A DNA stretch of 64,000 bases from Nocardioides astragali (lineage in GTDB: Bacteria; Actinomycetota; Actinomycetes; Propionibacteriales; Nocardioidaceae): the NCBI RefSeq assembly GCF_024436375.1, contig NZ_JAFMZM010000007.1, positions 130,731 to 194,730 on the forward strand, given 5' to 3'. How positions within the stretch are numbered: position 1 is the first letter of the stretch; each line of letters opens with the position of its first letter. Shown here piece after piece: positions 63,991 to 64,000 of the stretch. The notes under the pieces are model-generated. The model was not told the origin of the DNA. It made no database searches and was given only the letters and a program-made list of their open reading frames with translations. A program made the translations under genes and the position numbers.

Positions 63991-64000
63991 ACCAGTTCAC

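Overview
The window comes from a high-GC Gram-positive chromosome, most likely a Nocardioides-like actinobacterium (Nocardioidaceae). Support comes from the very high GC content, frequent GTG starts, chains of ATGA and GTGA overlaps, a topA with a lysine-rich tail, the ssd-tad pilus locus, F420-type LLM oxidoreductases, GAF/ANTAR regulators and a SigB/F/G-type sigma factor. No phage, insertion sequence, CRISPR array or rRNA was seen; there is one tRNA gene, tRNA-Thr(CGT).

Layout. 1-5.0 kb: three tandem paralogous secreted beta-roll (RTX-like) proteins on the minus strand, interrupted by a methyltransferase. 5.1-11.7 kb: the conserved actinobacterial block of Fic-like protein, HAD-IB phosphatase, ssd and a tight-adherence pilus operon (tadA, tadB, tadC, a DUF4244 pilin, TadE-like and TadG-like proteins). 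11.7-23.1 kb: a small membrane protein, an MrfA/YprA-type helicase, a STAS anti-anti-sigma factor, a membrane pyrophosphatase, a phosphotransferase, a methyltransferase, and a secreted sugar dehydrogenase with a Tat-exported sugar-phosphate isomerase-like protein. 23.3-30.8 kb: topA, then tmk-holB-hydrolase, then an OsmC protein. 30.9-33.8 kb: tRNA-Thr and a small accessory stretch bounded by a 28-bp direct repeat.

The most interesting block is 34.2-41.0 kb. It holds a THI5/SsuA-type ABC importer, an LLM flavin monooxygenase, a ribokinase, a PadR-family repressor, a flavin reductase and a stand-alone riboflavin kinase domain. The enzyme set matches the rca riboflavin-catabolism pathway described in Microbacterium maritypicum: kinase makes FMN, reductase makes FMNH2, riboflavin lyase gives lumichrome and ribose, and ribokinase feeds ribose to central metabolism. 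Here it is joined to a likely riboflavin importer and its own regulator. Two plus-strand units begin beside the same AA(G/C)TTTGACTA element, and the padR-rcaB divergent region carries two nested inverted repeats.

41.0-64.0 kb is stress and regulation territory: an exonuclease with a DUF294/CBS protein, a TupA-like ATP-grasp protein, a rhomboid, a CDF exporter with a half-length solute-binding lipoprotein, a FAD/Rieske oxidoreductase, an alcohol dehydrogenase with a haem-oxygenase-like diiron protein and a CDGSH protein, four ANTAR-domain regulators, an AraC regulator and an alternative sigma factor.

Smaller-scale novelties: a duplicated 22-24-codon micro-ORF that bridges upstream genes to tadA and to tmk through ATGA overlaps, with mostly synonymous differences and in-frame indels between copies; and a lipoprotein gene with an amber codon inside its signal sequence.
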